Shown here piece by piece: positions 32,906 to 41,974 of a stretch of DNA of 64,000 nucleotides. The stretch is from assembly GCF_023016005.1 (NCBI RefSeq), contig NZ_JALKAZ010000001.1:558001-622000 (forward strand). The letters run 5' to 3'. The translations under genes were made by a program, and so were the position numbers. The DNA comes from Erythrobacter sp. F6033. GTDB taxonomy: Bacteria; Pseudomonadota; Alphaproteobacteria; Sphingomonadales; Sphingomonadaceae. Positions within the stretch are counted from its first letter, which is position 1, and each line of letters starts with the position of its first letter. The notes beneath the pieces were generated by a model. It searched no databases and had not been told where the DNA came from. It saw only the letters and a list, made by a program, of their open reading frames with translations.

Positions 32906-34981
32906 ATGATTGATTTGCGCGCGAACCTTTTCTCAATGGGATTGCTGGGTGCAATGGCAACCACGCCGCTCCACGCGGAGACGCTGGAGGTTTCCTCTCC
33001 TGATGGTGCAATCACCGTCACCGTTTCCGATGACGGCGGCCATGCCACTTACAGCGTGGCGTATGATGGCGAGATTGCCATGGAACCCGCGCGGCTGGGA
33101 CTGTTGTTCGCCGATCATCACGGTTTTGAGGATGGTCTGACAATCACCGCCTCTGCGCGCACGTCTCAGGATAACGAGTGGGAGCAACCCTGGGGGGAGC
33201 GCCGGATCGTGCGCGATAACAACCGGGAACTGGCGGTCACATTCTCTTCCGACGAAGAGGCTGGCCGTGAAATGCTGGTCCGGTTTCGCGTGTTCGATAC
33301 CGGTGTGGGCTTCCGCTACGAATTGCCCGAGCAGAACGGTCTATCAGGCGATGTGCGGATCACTGACGAACTCACTCAGTTCAATATCGGCCCCGAAGCG
33401 GATGCATGGTGGACGCCCAGCCGTCAGTTCAATCGCTATGAGTATATTTATCGCGAAGGCAAAGCGGGTGTGGTCGATGATGCGCACACTCCAGTTACCT
33501 TCCGTCAGCCATCTGGCTTGCACATCTCGATCCACGAAGCGGCTTTGGTCGATTACTCGGGCATGTCATTGCTCGCTTTGCGACCCGGAAGCTTTGAAGC
33601 CGAACTGCGCGCTGGTTCGGACGGGATCAAAGTCCACACAACCGCTCCATTCAAATCACCATGGCGGACCATCCAGATCGCGCCTGATGCGGTCGGCCTG
33701 ATCAACTCCGATATCATTCTGAACCTTAACGAGCCGAACAAGCTGGGCGATGTGTCTTGGGTCGAGCCGGGCAAGTATGTCGGTATCTGGTGGGCGATGC
33801 ATGTTCGCGACCGCACATGGGGTAATGATGGTATCCACGGCGCGAATAATGAAGATACGCGGGCCTATATCGATTTCGCTGCAGAACACGGTTTCAAAGG
33901 TGTTCTGGTCGAAGGCTGGAACACCGGCTGGGATGGCGACTGGTTCAACAATGGCGAGCTCTTCAGCTTCACCGAAGCTTATCCCGATTTCGATCTGGAA
34001 GCGCTTGGCGCCTATGCCATGTCGAAAGGCGTGCGCATTATCGGTCACCATGAAACATCGGGGAATGTCGCCAATTACGAAGCACAAATGGACGATGCGT
34101 TTGATCTCTACAAATCAGTGGGCGTGACGCAGGTAAAGACCGGCTACGTCGCTGATGCGGGTGATATTGTGAGCTATGACGACAATGGTGTGAAGCAGTA
34201 TGAATGGCACGACAGCCAATTTATGGTCGGGCATCATCTGCGCGCGGTCAAAGCGGCGGCGAAGCGTGGGATTTCGATCAACGCGCACGAGCCTGTGAAG
34301 GACACTGGTTTGCGCCGGACTTACCCGAACTGGATGACCCGCGAAGGCGCACGTGGCATGGAATTTAACGCATGGGGAACACCGCCCAATCCGACATCGC
34401 ATGTTTCCACGCTGGCATTCACACGGATGTTGAGCGGGCCTATGGATTTCACGCCGGGTATTTTTGATCTGAAGCCGAACGAGAAGCCTGCGCTGCGCGA
34501 AGATATGCAGCGCGGCGATCCGTCGAACCGTCCGCAGACAACCTTAGCAAAGCAGCTCGCGTTGTATGTGGTGCTGTATTCACCGCTTCAGATGGCGGCT
34601 GATCTTCCGGAGAATTACGAAGCGCGAATGGATGCGTTTCAGTTCGTCAAGGATGTAGAGGCTGATTGGGAAGAAAGCGTCGCACTGCAAGGCGAAGTCG
34701 GTGAGTACGTCGCCATCGCTCGTCAGGGTCGTGCCAGCAAAGAATGGTTCCTAGGTGCGGCCACCGACAGCGAGCCGCGCGATCTGTCCATCGCGCTGGA
34801 TTTCCTAGAGGACGGCAAGACCTATCGCGCGCAAGTCTACCGCGATGGTGACGATGCGCATTGGGACACAAATCCATATTCCATCGTGATTGAGGAACAG
34901 GTTGTAACCGCAGGTGACGACTTCGCGGTCAGACTGGCCTCTTCTGGCGGGGTCGCGGTGCGCTTTGTCGAGCTTCCTTAA
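32906..34981 (+). CDS. GH97 alpha-glucosidase (SusB-like)
   Basis: 691 residues with GAGGAGG upstream and a signal peptide (NLFSMGLLGAMATTPLHA). The N-terminal beta-sandwich (LEVSSPDGAITVTVSDDGG) and the catalytic barrel of GH97 are clear: WVEPGKYVGIWWAMH, GFKGVLVEGWNTGWDGDW, INAHEPVKDTGLRRTYPN (catalytic Glu in AHEP) and GARGMEFNAWG. It hydrolyses alpha-glucosidic linkages of malto-oligosaccharides in the periplasm. It follows the lipoprotein amylase by 63 bases and closes the locus. An IS6 relic starts within a few bases of its stop codon. Confidence 0.93.
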   Translation: MIDLRANLFSMGLLGAMATTPLHAETLEVSSPDGAITVTVSDDGGHATYSVAYDGEIAMEPARLGLLFADHHGFEDGLTITASARTSQDNEWEQPWGERRIVRDNNRELAVTFSSDEEAGREMLVRFRVFDTGVGFRYELPEQNGLSGDVRITDELTQFNIGPEADAWWTPSRQFNRYEYIYREGKAGVVDDAHTPVTFRQPSGLHISIHEAALVDYSGMSLLALRPGSFEAELRAGSDGIKVHTTAPFKSPWRTIQIAPDAVGLINSDIILNLNEPNKLGDVSWVEPGKYVGIWWAMHVRDRTWGNDGIHGANNEDTRAYIDFAAEHGFKGVLVEGWNTGWDGDWFNNGELFSFTEAYPDFDLEALGAYAMSKGVRIIGHHETSGNVANYEAQMDDAFDLYKSVGVTQVKTGYVADAGDIVSYDDNGVKQYEWHDSQFMVGHHLRAVKAAAKRGISINAHEPVKDTGLRRTYPNWMTREGARGMEFNAWGTPPNPTSHVSTLAFTRMLSGPMDFTPGIFDLKPNEKPALREDMQRGDPSNRPQTTLAKQLALYVVLYSPLQMAADLPENYEARMDAFQFVKDVEADWEESVALQGEVGEYVAIARQGRASKEWFLGAATDSEPRDLSIALDFLEDGKTYRAQVYRDGDDAHWDTNPYSIVIEEQVVTAGDDFAVRLASSGGVAVRFVELP

Positions 34982-34984
34982 TCC

Positions 34985-35200
34985 GCCAATGGCGCCGTTA
35001 GAGCAAATGCACGTGATTGACGGTTGAGGCACTTGGGGTAGGGCAGAGCATTCCCTACCCGGAGACGCCAGCTAGTCCTGTCTGATACTCCAACTCGTCG
35101 CTTAAGATCATTGGTCTTAGGGTGATGATGTATGTGCGTTTTCCACCGAGCCTTCGGAACGTTGAGGTTCTGCTGGCCGAGTTCGGGATCTATTCAGCAC
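34985..35200 (+). mobile_element. Degenerate IS6-family end, copy 3
   Basis: Begins GGCGCCGTTAGAGCAAATGC, close to the left end of copy 1, and continues in parallel (GTGATTGACGGTTGAGGCAC, GGGGTAGGGC). Later it retains transposase-coding DNA for MMYVRFP-like and NVEVLLAEFGI segments, ending near 35195 with several frame breaks. It contains the inverted repeat GGGTAGGG / CCCTACCC at 35036-35060. It fills most of the gap between the GH97 gene and oxyR and is in the same orientation as the other two relics. It cannot encode a protein. Confidence 0.7.
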
Positions 35201-35284
35201 GCTAAGCGCCTCAAATGGCGCCTGCTGCCAATTGTAACCAAACGGCCTGAGCGTGCGAACCCTTCCACATCTGGAGGGAAACTG

Positions 35285-36199
35285 ATGAACTTGCGCGATC
35301 TGGAATATGTCACTGCGATCGATCGTTATCGCAACTTCGGCAAGGCGGCTGAGGCATGTCATGTGAGCCAGCCTGCGCTCTCCGCGCAAGTCAAAAAGTT
35401 GGAAGAGCGGCTGGGCGTTGAGCTGTTCGCGCGCACCAACAACGGTGTTCTTACAACGGATGCTGGCGTGCGTATCGTCGCGACCGCCAAAGATGTTCTT
35501 CATTCTGCGCAGCGCATTACCGATACAGCTGCGGAATACCACGACCCGTTCGCGGCACCCCTGCGTATCGGGATAATCCCAACGCTTGCTCCATTTATCG
35601 TTCCGTATGTATCTAAATCAATCAAAGTGCTCTCGGACCAGCTGGCCACGATCTACCGTGAGCAGCCGACGCAGACATTGCTGGCCGAGCTGGAAAACAG
35701 AATGATCGATGTTGCCCTAGTTAGTGGCCCGATCGAATTGTCAGGCTATAAATTCACGCCGATTTTTCGCGAACGGCTGATGCTGGTTGTGTCAAAAACA
35801 CACCGGTTGGCAAACACTGATCGAGTGACCGCCAGCGAAATCCCTACCGAAGAATTGTTGCTGCTGACGGAAGAGCATTGTCTGCGAGCAGAGACACTTT
35901 CGCTATGCCAAGGCAAGAACATCGGCATTGATGTGCCGCATCAGATCCTTGCGAACAACTTCCTGACGATGTCGCACTATCTCGCTGAGGGTGTCGGCTG
36001 TTCGCTTATGCCGATGCTTGCTCGCCCGTTTTTGGAACAGGCCAATCCGAACATCAGCTTTGTCGAGATCGAAGATGAGGCATACGGCCGGGACATTGGA
36101 TTTTTGTCCCGCGAAGGGTGCCCAAGAGAGCATATTTTGATGGCATTGTGCGACCAAATTCGCACATCGCCACCCGGAAATGTAACCTCTTTGGCCTAG
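35285..36199 (+). CDS. oxyR: OxyR-type LysR regulator
   Basis: 304 residues from ATG 35285 with GGAGGG upstream; the open frame extends upstream into the IS relic, but that part is not OxyR. LysR helix-turn-helix: GKAAEACHVSQPALSAQVKK. The redox pair is conserved: EEHCLRAETLSLC has two cysteines separated by eight residues, as in the C199/C208 pair of E. coli OxyR. It senses hydrogen peroxide and activates defence genes such as katG or ahpC, none of which are in this window. A small GC-rich hairpin follows the stop. Confidence 0.93.
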   Translation: MNLRDLEYVTAIDRYRNFGKAAEACHVSQPALSAQVKKLEERLGVELFARTNNGVLTTDAGVRIVATAKDVLHSAQRITDTAAEYHDPFAAPLRIGIIPTLAPFIVPYVSKSIKVLSDQLATIYREQPTQTLLAELENRMIDVALVSGPIELSGYKFTPIFRERLMLVVSKTHRLANTDRVTASEIPTEELLLLTEEHCLRAETLSLCQGKNIGIDVPHQILANNFLTMSHYLAEGVGCSLMPMLARPFLEQANPNISFVEIEDEAYGRDIGFLSREGCPREHILMALCDQIRTSPPGNVTSLA

Positions 36200-36218
36200 C
36201 ATTCGAACAATCAAATGC

Positions 36219-36240
36219 GGCGCCAAAAAGCGCCTTCTGG
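36219..36240 (+). terminator. Weak hairpin after oxyR
   Basis: GGCGC CAAAAA GCGCC followed by TTCT, twenty bases after the oxyR stop. The stem is short and the T-run poor, so it is at best a weak terminator. A second hairpin, GCCGGCTTGT / ACAAGTCGGC with one mismatch, follows at about 36246-36269. Confidence 0.4.
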
Positions 36241-36310
36241 AGAGCCGGCTTGTTGGTACAAGTCGGCTATCGGTATTTGCATAATTAATGTTTTATATCA
36301 AGATGTTATC

Positions 36311-36329
36311 TGATAAGTATAGCTTATCA
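36311..36329. promoter_or_regulatory. Inverted repeat upstream of autotransporter
   Basis: TGATAAGTATAGCTTATCA is a perfect 7-bp inverted repeat with a five-base spacer in the AT-rich region between oxyR and the autotransporter, about 115 bases before that start codon. It is a candidate regulator-binding site. I cannot assign the protein that binds it. Confidence 0.35.
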
Positions 36330-36444
36330 CGACCATCAAGAGCTTGTATTATACAGGCTGAATATCTGGCCATAGATGACTGTCTCGAAGGCAAATCAAC
36401 CCCCGATCTGCCTTCATCCAATTTTGGAAACGAAAGGCAGCACA

Positions 36445-39400
36445 ATGAATAACCCCCGTAACAGAAAGACGGCTCTTACAACTGGCCGTCTGCTTCTCAC
36501 TTCTTCTTCTCTCGCGATCCTGATGGCCGGCAGTGCTCAAGCGCAGCAGGTTATCAATGACGGCGACAATGCAACCGTCACTTCAGCCGCAGATGGCGAA
36601 ACAATCTCAGCCGCAGGTGGCGTCACCAGCACAGTTGATGGCGCGCCAGTGATCGTTGTCGCGAACAATGCGGTGACAGTCGATAATGCAGGCACGCTGG
36701 CCACCACTGGCGTGACGCAGACAATCCAAGTCAACCAAGGCACAACCGGTGCAGTTATCAACAATGCGGCGACAGGCCGGCTCGAAGCCGCATCGCGCGT
36801 TGTCAACTTCGACGGCAGTGATGCGACGCTTAACAATGATGGCGTGATCCTGGGCACTGGCAGTCAGCGCAACGGCGCGGTCTATGGCAATCGTACATCT
36901 AACAACATCACCATCAACAACTCGGCCACAGGCAGCATTGATGCAGGCGTCGAAGGCGCAGGTGTCGCAATCGAAGTCGGCGGCGGCGGAGCACCTCGCG
37001 GCGGCGCGATCAACAACGCGGGCACCATCCAAGGCCGCGGCCAGGCCTCGCCAATGGGCGGCACAGCAGGTGACGGCATTCGCTTTTTTGGACCCGGCCT
37101 TGCGCCGCAATATGTCTATGAAGGCGACATCACCAACAGTGGTCTGATCAATTCAGAAAGCACACAAGGCACTGTTGCCGGCATCCGCTTTGCTAACCGC
37201 ATTGGCTTCCAAGGCACTTTGACCAACCAAGCAGATGGCGTCATCTCTGGTGCACAAAACGGCCTCTATTTCGGCAATGATGCCGATCACACAGGCGGCG
37301 TTGTCAACAACCTTGGCACGATCAGCTCGGACAGTCGCGCGCTCAACATCGACGGCACTGGCCTTGTCGTAAACAACCTCGCCGATGCCCGCATTCTGGG
37401 TAGCGATGCCCAGCGCAACGGCACCGTTTATGCAGACAGCACGGCTCAAGATTTCGTCTTGAACAATGCTGGTGGAATTGACGCAGTGTTTGAAGGCGCT
37501 GGTTTCTCTGCTGAATTGAGCGAAGCCGGAAACAACTTCACCATCAATGTTGAAGAAGGCGGCTTTATCAATGGCCGTGGTCAGGCAGCTGCTGGAGCGG
37601 CAAGTGCAGGTGATGGCCTGCGCTTTGAACGGACCCGTGTTGGCGGAATGCTGGACGGTTCGACGACTGGCCTGTTCACTGGTACTATCAACAATGCTGG
37701 TCAAATTACGTCTGAAAGCACTCAAGGCACGACCGCTGGTATCCGATTTGTGAACGGTGTTTCCTTCCAAGGCACACTGAATAATGAAGCCGGAGCAGTC
37801 ATCGCTGGCGTTCAAAACGGTTTGTATTTTGGAAACCCAACGCCAGCAGGCGGAGCGGACCACACTGGCGGCGTTGTGAACAATGCTGGCTTCATCCAGT
37901 CTGATAGCCGCGCACTTAACATTGATGGCACCGGTCTGGTTGTTAACAACACAGGCGTCATCATCGGCACGGATAACCAACGCAACGGCACGGTCTATGC
38001 TGACAGCACCGCTCAAAACTTTGAGCTGAACAATCTTGAAAACGGCTTGATTGACGCAGGTGCGGGCAATGAGGGCGCTGGTTTCTCAGTTGAACTGGCC
38101 TCGGCTGCGGACGGTGGGAGCACCTTCAACATCACCAATGATGGCACAATCCAGGGTCGTGGTAACGCAGGCGCTGGTCTTGCTGCTGCTGGTGACGGAC
38201 TTCGTTTCGAACGCACCCGCAATATGGGCGCGCTTGATGGCACGTCAGATGGACTGTTCATTGGTAATATCATCAACTCGGGCACGATCGACAGCGAAGC
38301 TGCCAACGGTACTGCTGCTGGCATTCGTTTCGTCAACGGTGTGAGCTTTCAGGGTGTTCTTGATAACCTAGGCACAATCTCTGGTATCCAGAATGGCCTG
38401 TACTTCGGCAACCCAACGCCTGCTGGCGGCGGTGATTTCACGCAAGCCATCGTCAACAACTCGGGCACGATCTCATCGGGCAGCCGTGCGTTGAACATTG
38501 ATGGCAATGGTCTGACAGTGAACAACTCGGGTCAAATCATCGGCACGGGCAACCAGCGCAACGGTACGGTCTATGCCGACAGCACGGCTCAGAACTTTGA
38601 ATTGAACAACCTTGAAGGTGGAATCATCGACGCTGGCGAAGGCAACCAGGGTGCAGGTTTCTCAGTTGAACTCGCATCGGCTGCTGATGGTGGCAGTACC
38701 TTTGACATCACCAATGATGGCACGATCCAAGGTCGCGGCACTGCAGCGGCGGGTTCGACAACCGCCGGTGATGGACTGCGGTTTGAACGAACACGCAACA
38801 TGGGCGCATTGGATGGGACAACCAATGGACTGTTCATTGGTGACATCACCAATGCTGGTGCAATCGCCAGCGAAGGTGACAGCGGCACAACTGCTGGTAT
38901 CCGTTTCGTCAATGGAGTGAGCTTCACAGGCACACTGACCAACTCAGGCACGATCTCTGGCGTGCAGAATGGTCTGTACTTCGGCAACCCAACACCTGCT
39001 GGCGGCGGTGACTTCTCGAACGCCATCGTCAACAACTCAGGCATCATCTCCTCGGGCAGCCGCGCTTTGAACATTGATGGAAACGGCCTGACTGTGAGCA
39101 ACTCGGGGTCAATCCTGGGCACTGGCGCGCAGCGGAACGGCACCGTTTATTCGGACGGAACGGCCAACGCGTTCACCCTCAACAACACTGGCACCATTGA
39201 TGCTGTTGTACAGGGCTCGGGCGTGTCGCTCCAACTTGGTGCTACCGATGGTGATGCCCGAACATTCAGCCTGACCAACTCCGGCGCGATCAACGGACGC
39301 GGAGACGCGCTTTCAAGCGGTGACAGCTCAGGCGTCCGCCTGTTCTCCAGCGTCAATGGCGTATCGGCCTCAGGTGACATCACCAATACCGGCACAATAG

Positions 39401-41013
39401 CTTCAGAAACGGGTGCCGGCCTGCTGATCGAGAGCGTGAACTTTATTGGAACAGTAACCAACTCTGGCACGATCGCCGGTGCGGTCAACGCAGTGGATGC
39501 GTCGGATGCTCTTGGCGCTCTCACCTTCGTCCAGAACGGCGGCGCGCTGAACGGTAACTTTGTTGGATCGGCTTTCGCTGACACACTGACTATCGGTGAT
39601 ACACCATTCGTATTGTCGGGTGATGTGCAGGGTGATGTCGATGTGACAACGTCTGCGGACAACATCCTGACTGTCCAAAACATGCGTTCAATCGAAGGCA
39701 GCCTGACGGCAAACGGCGCACTTAATTTCGAGCTTGGCGTCGATGCGCTGGCCGTTGATGGTGACACCGTATTGGGCGCCGATAGCGTGGTGAATATCGC
39801 TACGAGCCAGATCGATCAGTCCCAAGTTGGTCAAACGATCGACGTGCTAACAGAAACTGGAACATTCACGGATAACGGCACAACTGTGAGCCTGCTCGAT
39901 GATGATTTCTTGGTGGACTTTACCGTCAATCTGGGCTCGGTATCGGTGACGCTGGGAGCAACTGATCTTGGCGCAGTTTCTGCGGATGCCAACACTAACA
40001 GCTTCGGTGCTGCGCTTACCACAGCGGTAGCAAACAACCGGTTGCCAGCCGATGTGTTTGCCGATCTGAATACCCTGACATCCGCGACCGAGTTTGAGGC
40101 AGCGTCTCTGGCACTGCTTCCGGCTATCAATGACGGCGTGACCCGCGAAATCTACGAGACTCAGCGTCTTGCAAGCGCACTGGTTCGGAACCGTCTGTCG
40201 GGTGAGGAATCCGGACTGTGGGGCGAAGTTTTCTACCGCACTGCAGATCGTGATGCATCGAGCGTCAGCAATCCCGGGTATGATGCCGATGCGATTGGTT
40301 TCACTCTTGGTCTCGATGCGAAGCTGGGCGAAAACACCACGGTTGGCGCGCTATTCAACTACTCCGATATCAATGTCGATACGGACGGTGTTGCCGGTGC
40401 TCAAAGCTCGATCAATGCCTTCCAGCTGGGTGGCTATGCCGGGTTTGACCTGGATGGGGCCTATGTGAATGCAGAGCTGGGCTATTCGTTCAACTCGGTC
40501 GACAACAGCCGCATCGCACTTGGTTCGCAGATCCTCGGTGAAAGCGACGTCGATGGCTTCTACGGCAGCATCAATGCTGGATACGATATTGAAACCGGCG
40601 ACTTGGTGATCACTCCGAATGGCGGCCTGCGCTACGCAGAGCTGTCACGCGGTACTTTCACTGAAACCGGCGGCCTTGGTCTGACATTGGACAATGACAG
40701 TGCGGAGTTCTTCGAAGCGCGCGCTGGCCTGAAAGTCGCAGGTAAAGCAGAGACTGGCGTAATCCCATTCGCCAGCATCGACTATGCCTACGACCTCAGC
40801 AGTGATCCGCTGGCGATCAATGCCTCTTTCAATGGTGGTGCTGACACATTCCAGCTCGTCACCGATGAGGCATCAGAATCACGCTTTGATCTCGGCGCTG
40901 GTCTGGACTTTGTGAGCGAGAACGGCCTGACCATTGGTGCAGAGTACCGCGGTCGTTTCGCTTCGGGCTATCAATCCCACTCGGGTGGTGTCCGCATCCG
41001 CTTTGAGTTTTAA
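36445..41013 (+). CDS. Autotransporter with repetitive passenger domain
   Basis: 1522 residues from ATG 36445 (AAAGG upstream; an in-frame ATG at 36376 lacks support). The signal peptide runs to AGSAQA before QQVIND. The passenger (to about residue 1200) consists of Asn/Gly/Thr-rich beta-helix-forming motifs such as NNSGTISSGSRALNIDGNG, arranged in five large repeats of about 190 residues. The C-terminal 265 residues (from LWGEVFYRT) form the autotransporter beta-barrel and end GVRIRFEF with terminal Phe. The product is expected on the cell surface, possibly in adhesion or aggregation. No protease motif is seen in the passenger. A terminator follows 39 bases after the stop. Confidence 0.9.
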   Translation: MNNPRNRKTALTTGRLLLTSSSLAILMAGSAQAQQVINDGDNATVTSAADGETISAAGGVTSTVDGAPVIVVANNAVTVDNAGTLATTGVTQTIQVNQGTTGAVINNAATGRLEAASRVVNFDGSDATLNNDGVILGTGSQRNGAVYGNRTSNNITINNSATGSIDAGVEGAGVAIEVGGGGAPRGGAINNAGTIQGRGQASPMGGTAGDGIRFFGPGLAPQYVYEGDITNSGLINSESTQGTVAGIRFANRIGFQGTLTNQADGVISGAQNGLYFGNDADHTGGVVNNLGTISSDSRALNIDGTGLVVNNLADARILGSDAQRNGTVYADSTAQDFVLNNAGGIDAVFEGAGFSAELSEAGNNFTINVEEGGFINGRGQAAAGAASAGDGLRFERTRVGGMLDGSTTGLFTGTINNAGQITSESTQGTTAGIRFVNGVSFQGTLNNEAGAVIAGVQNGLYFGNPTPAGGADHTGGVVNNAGFIQSDSRALNIDGTGLVVNNTGVIIGTDNQRNGTVYADSTAQNFELNNLENGLIDAGAGNEGAGFSVELASAADGGSTFNITNDGTIQGRGNAGAGLAAAGDGLRFERTRNMGALDGTSDGLFIGNIINSGTIDSEAANGTAAGIRFVNGVSFQGVLDNLGTISGIQNGLYFGNPTPAGGGDFTQAIVNNSGTISSGSRALNIDGNGLTVNNSGQIIGTGNQRNGTVYADSTAQNFELNNLEGGIIDAGEGNQGAGFSVELASAADGGSTFDITNDGTIQGRGTAAAGSTTAGDGLRFERTRNMGALDGTTNGLFIGDITNAGAIASEGDSGTTAGIRFVNGVSFTGTLTNSGTISGVQNGLYFGNPTPAGGGDFSNAIVNNSGIISSGSRALNIDGNGLTVSNSGSILGTGAQRNGTVYSDGTANAFTLNNTGTIDAVVQGSGVSLQLGATDGDARTFSLTNSGAINGRGDALSSGDSSGVRLFSSVNGVSASGDITNTGTIASETGAGLLIESVNFIGTVTNSGTIAGAVNAVDASDALGALTFVQNGGALNGNFVGSAFADTLTIGDTPFVLSGDVQGDVDVTTSADNILTVQNMRSIEGSLTANGALNFELGVDALAVDGDTVLGADSVVNIATSQIDQSQVGQTIDVLTETGTFTDNGTTVSLLDDDFLVDFTVNLGSVSVTLGATDLGAVSADANTNSFGAALTTAVANNRLPADVFADLNTLTSATEFEAASLALLPAINDGVTREIYETQRLASALVRNRLSGEESGLWGEVFYRTADRDASSVSNPGYDADAIGFTLGLDAKLGENTTVGALFNYSDINVDTDGVAGAQSSINAFQLGGYAGFDLDGAYVNAELGYSFNSVDNSRIALGSQILGESDVDGFYGSINAGYDIETGDLVITPNGGLRYAELSRGTFTETGGLGLTLDNDSAEFFEARAGLKVAGKAETGVIPFASIDYAYDLSSDPLAINASFNGGADTFQLVTDEASESRFDLGAGLDFVSENGLTIGAEYRGRFASGYQSHSGGVRIRFEF
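36802..39490 (+). repeat. Five large in-frame tandem repeats in the autotransporter passenger
   Basis: Equivalent points (the V/L-N-x-D-G motif before the QRNGxVYxDxTA block) fall at about 36802, 37342, 37915, 38491 and 39067, giving spacings of 540, 573, 576 and 576 bases (180, 191, 192 and 192 residues). The units starting at 37915 and 38491 are the most alike at DNA level (shared AALNID, QRNGTVYADSTAQNFELNN and GRALFERTRNMGALDG-type blocks). The pattern indicates recent expansion by unequal recombination. Confidence 0.85.
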
Positions 41014-41051
41014 TCCCGAATTGATCTGGGCTGTCTAGGTCAATGGGGGAG

Positions 41052-41084
41052 CCAGCCGGTGCCTTGCGCATCGGCTGGTTTTTC
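41052..41084 (+). terminator. Rho-independent terminator of autotransporter gene
   Basis: CCAGCCG and CGGCTGG form a perfect 7-bp GC-rich stem around a 13-base loop and are followed by TTTTT. Confidence 0.85.
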
Positions 41085-41225
41085 TCGGTTGCTACGCAAG
41101 CCATAATTTTTCGTCAAACGCACTTGGATATCCGGCAAAGTACGTTTTGCGGTATACCGCTTGAGTTATACGATGCCTCAGCACTTTTGTGTTGTGCGCA
41201 ATAAGTATGACAAGTTGACCGAAGA

Positions 41226-41942
41226 ATGATGCCCTTAGCCAAGCTCTATCTAGCAGCGTCACTGAGCAAGAGAATTTTTTGGGGCGTTACTGCCGCGGTT
41301 ATTCTTAATGCCATGTATTGTCTGGTCTACCGGTCCGCATCGGGGAATCCGGCCACGCTGTTTGAGGCATTTTCGTGGGGCGTCATAAACATCGCGCCAT
41401 GGATTGCCGCCTTTGAAATTGGTCGTGCGTCACGCAATTGGCTGTTCCTGATTGTGATCTTTATGGCTGCGACGGGCGTCTCACTTATGTTGGAGACGGC
41501 TCTCTACCAGTCGTGGCCGACCGGCTTTGACCTTATCAGACGCATTCCCGCCGCCATTCTGATCGCGGCAGGGCTGGGGCTTTTTGCCTTCCTAGAAACG
41601 CGGCAAAGAAACGACGAAGGCGTGGCGTCCACATCGGAAATGGTTGGTGCGGAACGCCAGAGCGATTGTGATTGGGTGATGTCCGCAGGCAATTATGTCG
41701 AAATGCACCGTGCTGGAGAGCCAACCGTGCTCGAACGATCCTCTTTGGCCCGATTCTTAGAAGATACCGACTTCAAATTTGTTAGAGTGCATCGCCAGTA
41801 TGCCGTCCATCCGAAAGCAGTCCGGCAATTTGAGCGAAAACATGTTGTCCTGCATGACGGCACTAGGCTTCCCATCGGAGACCGCTATCGGGCTAAAGCC
41901 ATAACACGCAACTCGCTCGTCCCTTCATCCCAAACGACTTGA
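41226..41942 (+). CDS. Membrane-anchored LytTR-domain regulator
   Basis: 238 residues. Four hydrophobic segments fill residues 15-125 (FWGVTAAVILNAMYCLV, GVINIAPWIAAFEIG, WLFLIVIFMAATGVSLML, IPAAILIAAGLGLFAFL). The C-terminal 95 residues are a LytTR DNA-binding domain (SAGNYVEMHRAGEP, FVRVHRQYAVHPKAVRQFER, LPIGDRYRAK). Membrane-LytTR proteins of this kind occur widely in sphingomonads and regulate adjacent genes. The stop overlaps an in-frame TTG of the following hydrolase frame, and the hydrolase is the likely target. No receiver domain is present. Confidence 0.85.
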   Translation: MMPLAKLYLAASLSKRIFWGVTAAVILNAMYCLVYRSASGNPATLFEAFSWGVINIAPWIAAFEIGRASRNWLFLIVIFMAATGVSLMLETALYQSWPTGFDLIRRIPAAILIAAGLGLFAFLETRQRNDEGVASTSEMVGAERQSDCDWVMSAGNYVEMHRAGEPTVLERSSLARFLEDTDFKFVRVHRQYAVHPKAVRQFERKHVVLHDGTRLPIGDRYRAKAITRNSLVPSSQTT

Positions 41943-41974
41943 ATAGGCAGCATGTGCGTTCGCAAGAACGTCTC

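Noticed and set aside
36445..39490. Long minus-strand open frames within the autotransporter repeats
   Set aside because: They mirror the repetitive, GC-biased passenger codons and repeat with the same period; they are shadows of the real gene.
36802..39490. CRISPR-like periodic repeat
   Set aside because: The period is about 576 bases, in frame and protein-coding; there are no short identical repeats with unique spacers anywhere in the window.
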